Shown: positions 11,801 through 22,327 of the stretch, piece after piece | Layout: every line of letters begins with the position of its first letter | How positions within the stretch are numbered: position 1 is the stretch's first letter | Notes under the pieces: model-generated | The model's database searches: none | Told to the model about the DNA's origin: nothing | The model's input: the letters and a program-made list of their open reading frames with translations, nothing else | Assembly (NCBI RefSeq): GCF_910592395.1 | Contig: NC_088326.1 | Span: forward strand, 4,657,001 to 4,721,000 | Reading direction: 5' to 3' | Length of the DNA: 64,000 nt | Source of the DNA: Lineus longissimus | Lineage: Eukaryota > Nemertea > Pilidiophora > Heteronemertea > Lineidae | Made by a program: the position numbers and the translations under genes

Positions 11801-14800
11801 TCACTTGACATCAAGAGACAGAGGAGAACTGTCAAGGTGGGTGTTTGATATACAATGGTTTTCTGTTCCCTGGGTTTCTTCATTCTGTTATCTTTAATTA
11901 TCTTTACCCATGTCATTCAGCACTTTTTATCATGAAATGCTGCCTTTGAAACGAACCCAACCTTGCCGGCCAATCAACCAGGCGCACGAGGCACAACAGG
12001 CCGATACAATATACATGTTCTGTATTAAGTACGTCATCTGTCATGCACACCCAAAAAAATCTTCCTGCAAGATGATTCACAGGTAATTCAAATATAAGAA
12101 AACAAACTTTGAAAAAAAGTTGGCGCAAAGCAACTACTGATATGGTCCCCTAATTCCAAACCTTAGATTCTATTGACTCATGAGAAAACCCCCAGTCTGC
12201 AGACGGTATGCAGCATGCATTTTCTGCTTGCCGCAGCATTCAGCATAAAATCGGGTTTGAGCTTTGTAATGAACCCGCTAATGAATAATAATATAAATGC
12301 TGTTCACAGAATTCAGACTTTAGTCTGGTTACTCTAAGGATAGAACGAAAGGGGAAAGCCTCCCCACTGTCCTATAATTACAGATTTATTATCTCTTTAC
12401 AATAGCATTACTGCATTGAGGGCAAGTGAAACTCTAGTGCCGATTGTTTAGGGTTAGTTTGGGTTATTAGTTATTCACCAAATGGCATAAATAACCCTAA
12501 TTATCAATATTCCATATGTGATACCTGTATAGCACATTTTGTTTATCTCCAAATCCAAATATTCATATATTCAAGGTGGCAGCACCCAGGTGTCTCTGGG
12601 GTGGGTTGAAAGGGTTCATATTGGATCAAGCCGGAAATACCCACACCAAAACCATATTGCTCCACAGCAACTGTGGTCAATTGGAGAAGTGCGTAATGAA
12701 TTAATGCATTACAAAAAATGAAAAAAAATTGTTTTTCATATTTTTATCAGTTATGTATAGATTTAAGATATTTGGCACTATCCTAGCATTTTTCCTAGGT
12801 TTTGGCCAATGGGTGATAACCAGAGGGTTAACCGTTTGCCTCAATATCTCCCGTACACGCTACTGTATGGCAGGCGAAGTATTGTTTTATTCGATCTTAA
12901 AAATTGTTATCTTCAATAATTTTTTTCTATTTGTTAACACGTTTTCTATGCAGTTGTTGAAAACAATTTGTGCGATAGTATTTTTTGTATGCGATAACAA
13001 GATTATGGTATTTTAAACATTTCAAGCATTCGCATTTTTATAATTATGTGCGAAAACATTTTATATGTTCGATAATTCGCATTCTGGGAAAGGAAGTGAC
13101 GTGATGACCTAAGAGTGAGAAGGACTGTTTTCATGGTGATCATCGTGCCCTTCTGGGGGAGGGGGGTATAGGTCGACAATATTAGGGAAAACTGAAGTTG
13201 ATAACATTTTGAGGAGCAGGGCAGGGCAAGGGGCCTAACTGCCGATGATAAAGACTATTCCTCTGTACGAGTTCCATTTACAAGTGACAAGTGACCCAAC
13301 ACTCATCTCACATTCCCTTGCCTTACGTCCTAAATCTGCCAATTAGCCATTGCCACGACCACTACCGCCACCCCTTTCCGGTTATCACAATCGGCGGATG
13401 TCAATACCCGATGCACACCCAGTGTCTCGGCGTGCTACACTGCACTTGCAATGAGACAGGAATGTTGGCCTACATTCTTCACAAAGCCAGTCTTTGTTCA
13501 CAAACACGTGGTGAAGCACGTGTAGAAATGTTTACATCCATGACGTCACTCCCTTCCCAGAATCCAATTTATTGCATATAAACATATTTTCGCACAAACA
13601 AATTTTTACTTGAAAATTTGGTACATGTATGTTCAATAAGCCAAAATTTACTTATGGCAGCATATAAAAACATATTATTGGATATATAAAGTTTTACTGT
13701 ATATAAAAAGTTTTATTGCAGATAAAAACTCTTATCGCAAATAAAATTTTTGTTTAGATCGAATAAAACAACACTTCGCCTGTCATACTACTGTAACAAC
13801 TCAAGCGCTGGAGCCTGAGACGCAAAAATCTCTCGATTGCGATGGTCAAGAATCGGTATGAGCTGCGGCCCGCAATGATCAAGTTACACAGTGATTACCG
13901 GTTTTACCCCAGGCGAGAAGTATTTGTACATACATGCATCGTCAATCGCAGTCATAATTGCAAACCGTTGCGATAAAAATTGTTTGTTTACGGGTTGCTG
14001 ACGTGACAAGTACTGCGAGTGCCTTGCAATATATTGCTGAGTCTGCATTTTAACATAAACGTCATATGCATGATATGATATACTCTAAGAATGCGTATAC
14101 TAGTATTTACAAACCCGAGAACGCGTGCAGCTGGCATGTGACCGGATGTAGTGAAATGGGACAGCGTCGTGTGCACTGCCTATTCTCAATATACTGCTGC
14201 AGTCCTTGTTCTAACCGTAGCACAGAAATTCATCAGCAAATTCAATTTAATTTGGTGCCTTTGAACAGCCTTAAATGGCCCCAAGGAACAAGTGTTCTTC
14301 GCTATTTGGAAGGTAATAGATTAAGGAAGTATAAAGACCTATAGTATGCAATACAACAGATAAGAGATGAGCCAGATTACAATTTTGACTAGATTGGCAT
14401 TGATTGTATAAGGCGAGAACTCATAGAAATTCCAGAACGTCTGTTTGAAATATTTGCAGCCCCCAAATCTGATCCTATGATGACTAACTTGAAAACAGTA
14501 GACAATGATATATGGTACCACAACAAAAAGTGATAGCTGTTTCTCAGTCATTGTCTGCCAAAGATTACGGGACCATCGTTTTTGGCACGAAAATTTACCG
14601 ATTTTTTAGGCGCGGACACCAACGTTTTTGGACCCCAAAGCCGGCATTTTAGGCGCTCCGCCGCATAGGCGCATGACATACGCGGGCTAGCAGATAAGCT
14701 ACACCTCTAACTAATATTGATGCGTGCCAGGGCAGATAAACTACACCTCTAACTAATATTGATGAGTGCGTGGGCAGATAAACTACACCTCTAACTAATA

Positions 14801-17170
14801 TTGATGAGTGCGTGGGCAGATAAAATACAGCTCTAACTAATATTGATGCGTGCGTGGGCAGATAAACTACACCTCTAACTAATATTGATGCGTGCCTGGG
14901 TAGAAAAACTACACCTCTACCTAATATTGATGCGTACCAGGGCAGATAAACTACACCTCTAACTAATATTGATGAGTGCGTGGGCAGATAAACTACACCT
15001 CTAACTAATATTGATGCGTGCCTGGGCAGAAAAACTACACCTCTACCTAATATTGATGCGTGCCTGGGCAGAAAAACTACACCTCTACCTAATATTGATG
15101 AGTGCGAGGGCAGATAAACTACACCTCTAACTAATATTGATGCATGCCTGGGCAGATAAGCGACATTACTAAGCACTACTAATATCGATGCGTGTCTTGG
15201 CAGATAAACGGCTAATATCATGTTCGTCTTCAACCTTTCCTTGATTGCATTACCTCTCTCATTCGAATCTGCCAAACTTCTGTTCGATCTATGTTTGTTT
15301 CGTTAAGACGAGTTGCATTCAATGTGGAGTTGAAGAGTGAATGATTCGACAGAATTGATTCATTACCTGCAGGGAATAAGAAAACTATGCTAATCTAGTT
15401 TGGTGGAGATTGGCCTCCGTGGCATTGGCCACCGACCAGTTTGAGGAGAGGAAAATCTATAACATGAAAATCGTGCAGAACGGGCTAGGATAAGGGTTGC
15501 TGAACGCTCAAGAGGTAGAAGAAGCAGGAGAAATTGTAGAAAAAGAAAAAAAGACGTTATACTATTGACAAGGGAACCAAGGTGGAGATTTAGGCAAACC
15601 TTTCATTTATTGTTTTTCTGAAAATGTTCTCATCTTCTTATTATTATAAAAGGCTGATGCTTTCATGCGAAAGTCAGATGGAATGAAAGACCCAAGGTAG
15701 AAGATATATAATGGTTTGAATAGTGTTTCTTCACAAATCACCAATTGTTTACTAATATCATTTACAGTGCAAAAGTCATAATGCCTCTGTTTCTGAACCT
15801 AGAATGTAGTAGTGTGGTAATTCGGTTCACGAGGGCATCTCGACTAAACACACTCACAGAGTTTGTTAATGGGTTTATCATGTCAGAGAACATTACAAAT
15901 GCAGGCTACTCACCCCGAGCGAGATCTGGGCATCGCATCTGGTCAACTGATAATATGCTTACAACGGCTGGGAGGATGAGATAGTTTCCACCCTGCATGA
16001 TAGGAAGCCTGAAAGCGGAATATTCATTATCTAAACAGTAGCCTTAGACAGTGATTGACCCCAGCTTCCACTGGTCTGTACCACGAGTCATTGATCAAAC
16101 ATCTAAACAACAGTCTTCAGACAATGATCGACCCCAACACCCACTGGCGTGCACCACAAGTCATGGATCAAACATCTCAACAGCAGTCTTCAAACAATGA
16201 TCGACCCCCAACACCCACTGGCGTGCACCACAAGTCATGGATCAAACATCTAAACAGCAGTCTTCTGACAATGATCGAACCCCCAACATCCATTGGCCTG
16301 TAACACACGTCTGCGAAAGGGCCTTTGTGTGGAGGAAGATGTCAACATATCGTCATACTCAGAGAACAGTGAAGGTCAAGTGAAAGTCAAGTAAGGGCTG
16401 TTCGGTTGCATTCCACTCCACCCTGCTCCTTCCCGTCATCCTTGCAGCTATCACAGTTGCGCGATCACCAAGATCATGTTTTGAATTGTACCACTTACCT
16501 CACGCCGATTGTTGTCTGGAGAAATGTGCCTATCCCGCATGTGACGAGGAATGTAGAGACGAGTTCGGCTTTTACAAGGTTCAGATCCCCGGCACAAATG
16601 AAAGGGGCTACGAGCAATGGCAGGCCAACACAAGTGTTAATACACACCATGACTTGCTGAAAATAGTGCCAACGCGCTGTTAATTCTACATGTATATCAA
16701 TTTTCGCATGCAAGATGACAGCCTTATTCAAGTATATTCAATGGATTTAACATGCAGTGATAAATGTAAAATGTTCATTGGAGTACAGAAATTGTGCGGT
16801 TAAACCATAGTTATTATTTACCAGGCCACTTCACTAAATAAAGCTTGATCTTGCACTTGAACAACGGTTACTAACTATCAGGCTACTTGGCTAAATTAAG
16901 CTTACCATAGTAACTAACTAACAGGCTATTTGGCTACACACATGTGAAATGTACCTGGAATCCAAAAATAACCGCCATCAAGATTGATGGTCTCTCCTCG
17001 ACCCGATACATCATGCGTTTCACTTCGTCTTGGGCCTCGGTTTGACTCTCTATTTCGGATCCATCTTCGAATTGAACTCGATCATCATGTGTGTTCTGCT
17101 GTAGCAGCGAGCGGGGAAATTGGCCTGTAGTTCGATTTATGACTGCCCCTCCTAGTTCAGTCGAATCCAT
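5886..17170 (-). CDS. SLC23-type nucleobase/ascorbate transporter, copy A (11 exons)
   Basis: Exons on the minus strand: 17170-16955, 16656-16499, 16008-15914, 15366-15254, 10297-10116, 8689-8569, 7727-7571, 7242-6989, 6899-6629, 6429-6334, 6175-5886. All junctions are GT/AG and the sum is 1953 nt (650 aa plus TAA). Family landmarks are YRVEERPSILMAVIFGFQ before TM1, the LPIMQGGNY segment, a loop with five N-glycosylation sequons (about 158-181), SMIESVGDYYA (E373, D377), CSNIGAIAITK (423-432, the NAT signature region) and LNSSRNLSILGF. SLC23 proteins are polytopic plasma-membrane sodium/ascorbate or nucleobase permeases. Two hallmark positions deviate: the TM1 QH pair reads QQ (72-73), and the residue before N-x-G is Ser rather than Pro/Gln/Glu, so the substrate is uncertain. 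The C-terminus ends S-D-V, resembling a class I PDZ ligand. Intron 4 (4956 bp) and intron 5 (minisatellite) are expanded. Confidence 0.93.
7316..7530. repeat. Minisatellite, ~52-bp unit, ~4 copies (SLC23 A intron 7)
   Basis: Unit core is CGGCTGAGGAGATGAACGGG. The homologous array in SLC23 copy B intron 7 (38590-39234, opposite strand) has about 12 units, so the array existed before the duplication and changed length afterwards. Confidence 0.85.
8690..9862. repeat. Minisatellite of 64-bp units derived from exon 6 acceptor (SLC23 A intron 5)
   Basis: About 18 tandem units (63-64 bp, highly uniform) directly abut exon 6. Each unit on the gene strand contains the exon 6 3' splice site (TTGATTCCAG/GACTACTGC) plus the first 30 nt of exon 6 and 34 nt of intron. 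Copy B has a single acceptor and no array. Reading on from any upstream acceptor meets an in-frame TGA within one unit, so only the last acceptor (8689) gives the full protein. Confidence 0.88.
11299..12243. mobile_element. MITE with ~130-bp inverted repeats
   Basis: The segment 11303-11435 (containing GGGTTTTCTCATGAGTCAAT and GGAATTAGGGGACCATATCA) is repeated in reverse complement at about 12112-12240 with few differences. The 0.95-kb element is non-coding and nested inside the 4.3-kb TIR element. A second partial copy of the GGAATTAGGGGACCAT word lies at 11441. The superfamily is not assigned. Confidence 0.65.
12856..13796. mobile_element. AT-rich MITE with ~45-bp inverted repeats
   Basis: GGCAGGCGAAGTATTGTTTT followed by ATTCGATCT at about 12869 is mirrored by its reverse complement near 13755-13790. 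The 0.94-kb interior is AT-rich with repeated 'gcgataa' and 'tttttat' words and no gene. It is nested in the 4.3-kb element of SLC23 A intron 4. Confidence 0.5.
14690..15215. repeat. Minisatellite, 42-bp unit, ~12 copies (SLC23 A intron 4)
   Basis: Unit core is CAGATAAACTACACCTCTAA plus CTAATATTGATG. The unit is a multiple of three, so a long open frame crosses it on the minus strand, but that frame is a by-product and not a gene. Copy B has about 3.4 units at 29505-29645. Confidence 0.85.
16045..16312. repeat. Minisatellite, ~74-bp unit, ~3.5 copies (SLC23 A intron 2)
   Basis: Units share TGGATCAAACATCTAAACAG, ATGATCGACCCCCAACACCC and CACTGGCGTGCACCACAAGT. The matching array in copy B intron 2 (27835-28665) has about 11 units. 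Confidence 0.85.
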
Positions 17171-17961
17171 TAGCTGAAAGCAGATATCAATATTACTGTA
17201 AACATGCCAAACACAAAATCGACAAAGCCGAGAAGCATCGAGTCATTGTCCACCACACCAGCATGCATGGCGTTTGGCTGATCAAAATGCACAAAAGCTT
17301 GAATCAGATATTTTATTTTACGGTTTAAAAGACCAGTTCAGCGTGTAGTTTGTCCAGCCCCTTTTCAACAATGAGGCGGTCATAATTTAGTACTGCTATA
17401 ACGCTCAAGCCAATCCGGAGCATAGACCCGCAGTGTGTAATCTTAGCTTTGCCGCTCATTGAAGAAATGGTGTTGATTTTATAGTGACTGGTCAGAATAT
17501 CAGAATGATAACCAGCCGGTTACGTCAAATCTGTCAATTTATTGCTGATCTGGCCAATCCAGACACTGAAAATTCGCTCTTGACGACATGCCTCCATTCT
17601 CCACTCATGGATGTGGCTTTGCAGTATTGTAATCGTGAATTGGGACAAGGCCAACGGACTGGTCGTTTAAAACCGAGAATAAAGTATATCTTTGCAACAC
17701 AACGAAACAAAAGGGCCGACAATTTCAAAGCAAACCATCTTTTTATCCACAAAGATTGAGGATTTGAGTAAATTGAAAATAATGTATTACTGCGGCAGCC
17801 ACGAAATTACAGATCCGCTCACAGTGAAATATCGGCACCTGTTATGAATACTTTTATTACTCATGGCAAGCTACATGTAGATTTTCATTCAAATCTGCAT
17901 TTGAATGAGATCTACATATCACATTTTGCATACTCGTCATTAAAACCTAAATAACAAACCT

Positions 17962-18035
17962 AAATTAAAGGTAAAGCGCCTTGAAGTGTTTTACAAAAGG
18001 CGCTATATAAATTGTTTTAATAATAATAATAATAA
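17962..18035 (+). mobile_element. 3' tail of a CR1/L2-like LINE or related SINE
   Basis: AAAGCGCCTTGAAGTG, then AAAAGGCGCTATATAAATTG, ending in (TAA)n. A GCGCTATATAAAT stem-loop plus short tandem tail is typical of CR1/L2-group 3' ends in marine animals. Only the tail is present. It separates the CCAAT/E-box from exon 1 of SLC23 copy A and is absent in arm B. Confidence 0.55.
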
Positions 18036-18092
18036 CTTACTCATCACATTTTTCATCCAGGTCGTGTCGCTTTGGAGTATCCGATGAAGATT

Positions 18093-18115
18093 GCAGTAAG
18101 TCACGTGATTGGAGC
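18093..18115 (-). promoter_or_regulatory. Conserved CCAAT + E-box upstream of SLC23 copy A
   Basis: On the minus strand the site contains CCAATCACGTGACTTACTGC. It is also found upstream of SLC23 copy B (25326-25348), while much of the surrounding sequence has diverged. A CCAAT box overlapping a CACGTG E-box is a common promoter arrangement. Its promoter role here is inferred from conservation between the two arms only. Both genes also have a 'ctgctttcag' acceptor-like site right before the ATG, suggesting a spliced 5' UTR exon. Confidence 0.4.
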
Positions 18116-18294
18116 GGAGCCATGCCTCATCTTCCATGATGCCTGCACCAAAGCAAAGCGGTCCTGAAACAAAAAGGGTTCAACTGTGTTCATACAAATG
18201 TTCGTTTGTTGTTATCTTGAAAAGTGCAACTGTATTCACTGGATCCATGCTCATGCGATGCCATATCTCAAATGCACTTAGCTCTATGCTTTCA

Positions 18295-18560
18295 GCATCG
18301 CCACCTCTTGTCTCAGGTGCCTGGGGCCATTAGTGTTGGATGCCACTCTGGATGAACTCGGCATCCCCTCCAGCTGTCTCATATACCTGGGGCCATTATG
18401 TTGTTGGATGCCACTTCTAGATGAACTCGTCGGCATCTCCACTACCTGTCTCACATGTCTGGGGCCATTATGGTGTGGGATGCCACTTTTTGATAAACTC
18501 GGCATTCCCCCCACCTGTCTCATATGCCTGGGGCCATTATGGTGTGGGATGTCACTTGTC
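18295..18560 (-). repeat. Minisatellite, ~68-bp unit, ~4 copies, inverted relative to 20270-22225
   Basis: Units carry GCCTGGGGCCATTATGGTGT, GGGATGCCACTT and AACTCGGCATCC, which is the reverse complement of the large array at 20270-22225. The two arrays face each other across the 1.7-kb centre of the palindrome, as expected if they are the innermost parts of arms A and B. Confidence 0.85.
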
Positions 18561-18995
18561 GAATCAGCCGGTTCTGAAGCAGATGGCGCTCGAACTTTGG
18601 ATCTCCAGCCGCGCTGTCGTCGAGTGGAATGCTTTCATCGTATGTGTTACGTACGTGACTGCGGTTTTTCATACGGGGACACACATATTTGGCGCTGGTG
18701 AAGGACTAGGTAAGGAGGCTAGAGCAGATAAGACGTCAATTCCTAACGTCTTCTTGTGTTGAGTGCCTTCTAAATACCAAGATCAGGGACAAGGCTCCAG
18801 GGACAAACCCCTGCGATGTAATCACGCTAATCTTTACAGAGATGGAACCCGTCATCGTGACCACGGGAGATTTCATTCGCAGCCAGTAGAACGAAATAAC
18901 GGGATACTCATTTACCAACTAATTGAACATCATGAAAATGATAAAAATCCGCCCAGTCAGGTTTTCTTTAAGATCAATATCTGCTTTGCTTTTTG
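18561..18995. other. Palindrome centre, left part; nothing recognised
   Basis: Single-copy sequence between the inverted minisatellite and the SLC35G-like fragment. Open frames exist, but none has family motifs or convincing splice sites. Confidence 0.4.
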
Positions 18996-19392
18996 CCCTA
19001 GGCATGCTGGGCTTCAAAAAAGCAAAAGGAATAGGAAGCATCGAAAGGTCGTTCTTCTAGATCTGCACGCTACTAAGGTTACTTCTCTTGGTCGTGATAG
19101 GACTTGTTAAAGGAGAACCTCTCCTTGCGCCGAGGAACAAATTTGCATACTTCTTGGAATTGCATGCTTATTCACGAACTATCTGCTGTATCTGGGGCTT
19201 GGTGCCTTAGCCTTTGGAGTTGCGAATGCCATTTTCTACTCCACGACAATAATGGTTGGGATCTTAGCTTACTTCCTCCTAAAAGAACATTTGGGAATCT
19301 CCGATATTTCCATTACTATTCTTTTGATAATCGGTGTGATGTTTGTTGTCCAGACAACGTTTCTAAAGGAGTTGTTTGGAATTCGTGATAGT
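18996..19392 (+). pseudogene. SLC35G-like (EamA/DMT) transporter fragment, broken
   Basis: Two frames together read as the N-terminal half of an EamA-domain transporter of the SLC35G kind. The first, about 19004-19135, has a GIGSIERSFF segment, an in-frame TAG, and then LLRLLLLVVIGLVKGEP and LLAPRNK. A frame change follows near 19140, and then come LGLGALAFGVANAIFYSTT, MVGILAYFLLKEHLGISD and LLIIGVMFVVQ (19144-19390). The LKEHLGISD / GVMFVVQ pattern is the usual end of the first EamA repeat. The second EamA half is missing. With one nonsense codon, one frameshift and truncation, it is very likely a pseudogene. It lies in the unduplicated centre of the palindrome. Confidence 0.62.
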
Positions 19393-19638
19393 GCCGTATT
19401 CACGAACCACACGATGGAACATCGAAACAAAGCTGGTAAAATGATGCAATTGGTGACTGGCACAGCCTTCAAACATAGGGGAGTACATGTAGCGCGAGTT
19501 AACGCCAGTGTAGCAGTCTGGTATGCCCCTCCCCTGTAAAAACGTCCTTCCGTATTGTATATATGCTATTTAATACCTCATCAGGGTATGTTGAAGTGAA
19601 GTAGAGCAATGAGAACATGGCCCTGTGGCCACTGAGGT

Positions 19639-19806
19639 CCCGGTGTAGAAGTTTGAAATGTCCTGGGATAGAATGCCCGGGAAACAAAGGATTCTATTAT
19701 GCGCTTCAATCTCTGAGCCATTGACGGTCAGGGTCTCAATAGAACCATATTGCAGAATAGGGCCGGACACTTTTTCCAGGGGGGTAATTGTTACTGTTAC
19801 ACCGGG
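19639..19806. mobile_element. MITE with CCGGTGTAG termini
   Basis: Starts CCCGGTGTAGAAGTTTGAAA and ends TGTTACACCGGG. It is about 80% identical by eye to the 50640-50811 copy (shared words GTTTGAAATGTCCT, CAAAGGATTCTA, ATAGAACCATAT, CCGGACACTTTTT). Non-coding, 168 bp. Confidence 0.65.
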
Positions 19807-20269
19807 TTCGATTCCCGGTCGTCCTTCAGAAGAAAGAAACTGCCTGTCGTTATATAACAATCATCAGTTCCAGGGAAAATTGTATACTGCTGATCAACTT
19901 TTTTCGACAAAAGTGTGACTTGAGCAAATATTTAACGACAGTGCCATATGGACTCTGATAAATGATAAGATGTTCCCAAGTATGCAGTTTTCATCACAAA
20001 TTGCTCCTTACCCGAGATTGTTCTCTGCGACACTCAAAAAGACTGGACATTAGTGAGCCGATATCACAGCTGTTCTAAAGAAAAAAGGAAGTGACATTTC
20101 AACAGAGTAAGAGGAAAAGAAAACTGAAATTTGCAAATAGTCAATCATATTTGAGCAAAAATCGATACAGCAGTGAACTAATAGTTTAACGGGTAAACAA
20201 CCTGTAACATGTGTAAAGTGATCATGATTGCTAAGACATAGCCGAGTAAATCAAAAAGTTGCATTCAAC
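19807..20269. other. Palindrome centre, right part; nothing recognised
   Basis: Single-copy sequence without a recognisable exon or repeat. A T-arm-like hairpin (CCGGG-TTCGATT-CCCGG) straddles its left edge at 19803-19819, but no tRNA can be folded around it. Confidence 0.4.
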
Positions 20270-22225
20270 ACCATGGCCCCAGGCATATAAGAGTAGTGGG
20301 GATGCCGGGTTCATCAAAAAGTGGCATCCCACACCAATGGCAACAGGTATATGAGACAGGTGGTGGGGATGCCGAGTTCATCGAGAAGTGGTATCCCACA
20401 CCATAATGGTCCCAGGTATATGAGACAGGTGGTGGGGATGCCGAGTTCATCAAGAAGTGGCATCCCACACCATAATGACCCCAGTTATATGAGACAGGTG
20501 GTGGGGATGCCGAGTTCATCAAAAAGTGGCATCCCACACCATAACGGCCCCAGAGATATGAGACAGGTGGAGGGGATGCCGAGTTCATCGAGATGTGGCA
20601 TCCCACACCAATGGCAACAGGTATATGAAACAGGTTGTTGGGATGCCGAGTTCATCAAGAAGTGGCAACCCACGACATAATGGCCCCAGTTATATGAAAC
20701 AGGTGGTGGGGATGCTGAGTTCATCAAAAAGTCGCAACCCACACCTCAATGGCCCCAGGTATATGAGACAGGTGGTGGGGATGCTGAGTTCATCAAAAAG
20801 TCGCATCCCACACCACAATGGCCCCAGGTATATGAGACAGGTGGTTGGGATGCTGAGTTCATCAAAAAGTCGCATCCTACACCATAATGGCCCCAGGTAC
20901 ATGAGACAGGTAGTAGGGATGCTGTGTTCATCAAAAAGTGGCATCCCACACCAATGGCAACAGGTATATGAGACAGGTGGTGGGGATGCCGAGTTCATCG
21001 AGAAGTGGTATCCCACACCATAATGGTCCCAGGTATATGAGACAGGTGGTGGGGATGCGGAGTTCATCAAGAAGTGGCATCCCACACCATAATGACCCCA
21101 GTTATATGAGACAGGTGGTGGGGATGCCGAGTTCATCAAAAAGTGGCATCCCACACCATAACGGCCCCAGAGATATGAGACAGGTGGAGGGGATGCCGAG
21201 TTCATCGAGATGTGGCATCCCACACCAATGGCAACAGGTATATGAAACAGGTTGTTGGGATGCCGAGTTCATCAAGAAGTGGCAACCCACGACATAATGG
21301 CCCCAGTTATATGAAACAGGTGGTGGGGATGCTGAGTTCATCAAAAAGTCGCAACCCACACCACAATGGCCCCAGGTATATGAGACAGGTGGTGGGGATG
21401 CTGAGTTCATCAAAAAGTCGCATCCCACACCACAATGGCCCCAGGTATATGAGACAGGTGGTTGGGATGCTGAGTTCATCAAAAAGTCGCATCCTACACC
21501 ATAATGGCCCCAGGTACATGAGACAGGTAGTAGGGATGCTGTGTTCATCAAAAAGTCGCATCCCACACCAAAGGTCCCAGGTATATGAGACAGGTAGTAA
21601 GGATGCTGTGTTCATCAAAAAGTCGCATCCCACACCAAAGGTCCCAGGTATATGAGACAGGTAGTAGGGATGCTGTGTTCATCAAAAAGTCGCATCCCAC
21701 ACCAAAGGTCCCAGGTATATGAGACAGGTAGTAAGGATGCTGTGTTCATCAAAAAGTCGCATCCCACACCAAAGGTCCCAGGTATATGAGACAGGTAGTA
21801 GGGATGCTGTGTTCATCAAAAAGTCGCATCCCACACCAAAGGTCCCAGGTATATGAGACAGGTAGTAGGGATGCTGTGTTCATCAAAAAGTCGCATCCCA
21901 CACCAAAGGTCCCAGGTATATGAGACAGGTAGTAAGGATGCTGTGTTCATCAAAAAGTCGCATCCCACACCAAAGGTCCCAGGTATATGAGACAGGTAGT
22001 AGGGATGCTGTGTTCATCAAAAAGTCGCATCCCACACCAAAGGTCCCAGGTATATGAGACAGGTAGTAAGGATGCTGTGTTCATCAAAAAGTCGCATCCC
22101 ACACCAAAGGTCCCAGGTATATGAGACAGGTAGTAGGGATGCTGTGTTCATCAAAAAGTCGCATCCCACACCAAAGGTCCCAGGTATATGAGACAGGTAG
22201 TAGGGATGCTGTGTTCATCTGGAGT
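20270..22225 (+). repeat. Large minisatellite, 67-69-bp unit, with 617-bp higher-order repeat
   Basis: About 29 units containing TATATGAGACAGGTGGTGGG and GATGCCGAGTTCATC. Nine-unit blocks 20321-20937 and 20938-21554 are near-identical (617-bp higher-order period). From 21560 the array is homogeneous, with a shorter 'ccaaaggtccc' unit version. The many long open frames on both strands are by-products of the repeat. The array is the inner end of arm B and is inverted relative to 18295-18560. Confidence 0.92.
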
Positions 22226-22327
22226 GACATCTGGTGATGTTGAAATCATAAAGCTAAGTTCATTCGAATACAGTGAATACAGTAGCACTTTTCAAAACAA
22301 CAACAAGCCAACATTTGTATAAACACA

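Larger units (their letters stand above)
10378..14653. mobile_element. 4.3-kb non-coding TIR element in SLC23 A intron 4
   Basis: The left end starts CCTAAAATGTCGG and the right end, reverse complemented, starts CCTAAAATGCCGG. The two stay alignable for about 70 bp, including GCCTAAAAAATCGGTAA. The interior carries two smaller TIR elements and no recognisable transposase. One end is present at the equivalent place in copy B (36941-37022), so the insertion predates the duplication. The termini are related to those of the Ginger-like element at 29655-36636, suggesting a non-autonomous relative. Confidence 0.6.
1206..18560 (-). repeat. Arm A of a large inverted duplication
   Basis: Order read on the minus strand from the centre: minisatellite (18560-18295), a 5' region with a CCAAT/E-box, SLC23 exons 1-11 (17170-5886), then a trypsin-like exon (1503-1206). 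The same order is read on the plus strand in arm B. Non-coding anchors also match: 18187-18285 with 22226-22327 plus 25261 onward, 16801-16920 with 25861-25925 plus 27275-27345, and 2050-2100 with 45420-45475. Both introns 9 are 199 bp. Coding identity is roughly 90-93% by eye. Confidence 0.9.

Noticed and set aside
14649-15275. 208-codon open frame with a repeating YLPRHASILVRGVV-like pattern
   Set aside because: It crosses a 42-bp minisatellite (unit divisible by three) and part of SLC23 A exon 4 in the wrong frame. It is a by-product of the repeat and not a gene.
19803-19819. Perfect tRNA T-arm (CCGGG TTCGATT CCCGG), possible tRNA gene
   Set aside because: No acceptor, D or anticodon arms can be formed upstream. 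The left half is the MITE terminus, so the match is probably chance or a tiny SINE relic.
20265-21655. Many 85-177-codon open frames on both strands (GIPHHNGPRYMRQVVGM-type repeats)
   Set aside because: All follow the 67-69-bp minisatellite and exist equally on both strands, with no start context, splice sites or family motif.
8690-22225. CRISPR-like arrays
   Set aside because: The regular repeats have no unique spacers of constant length and lie in introns of animal genes. They are minisatellites.
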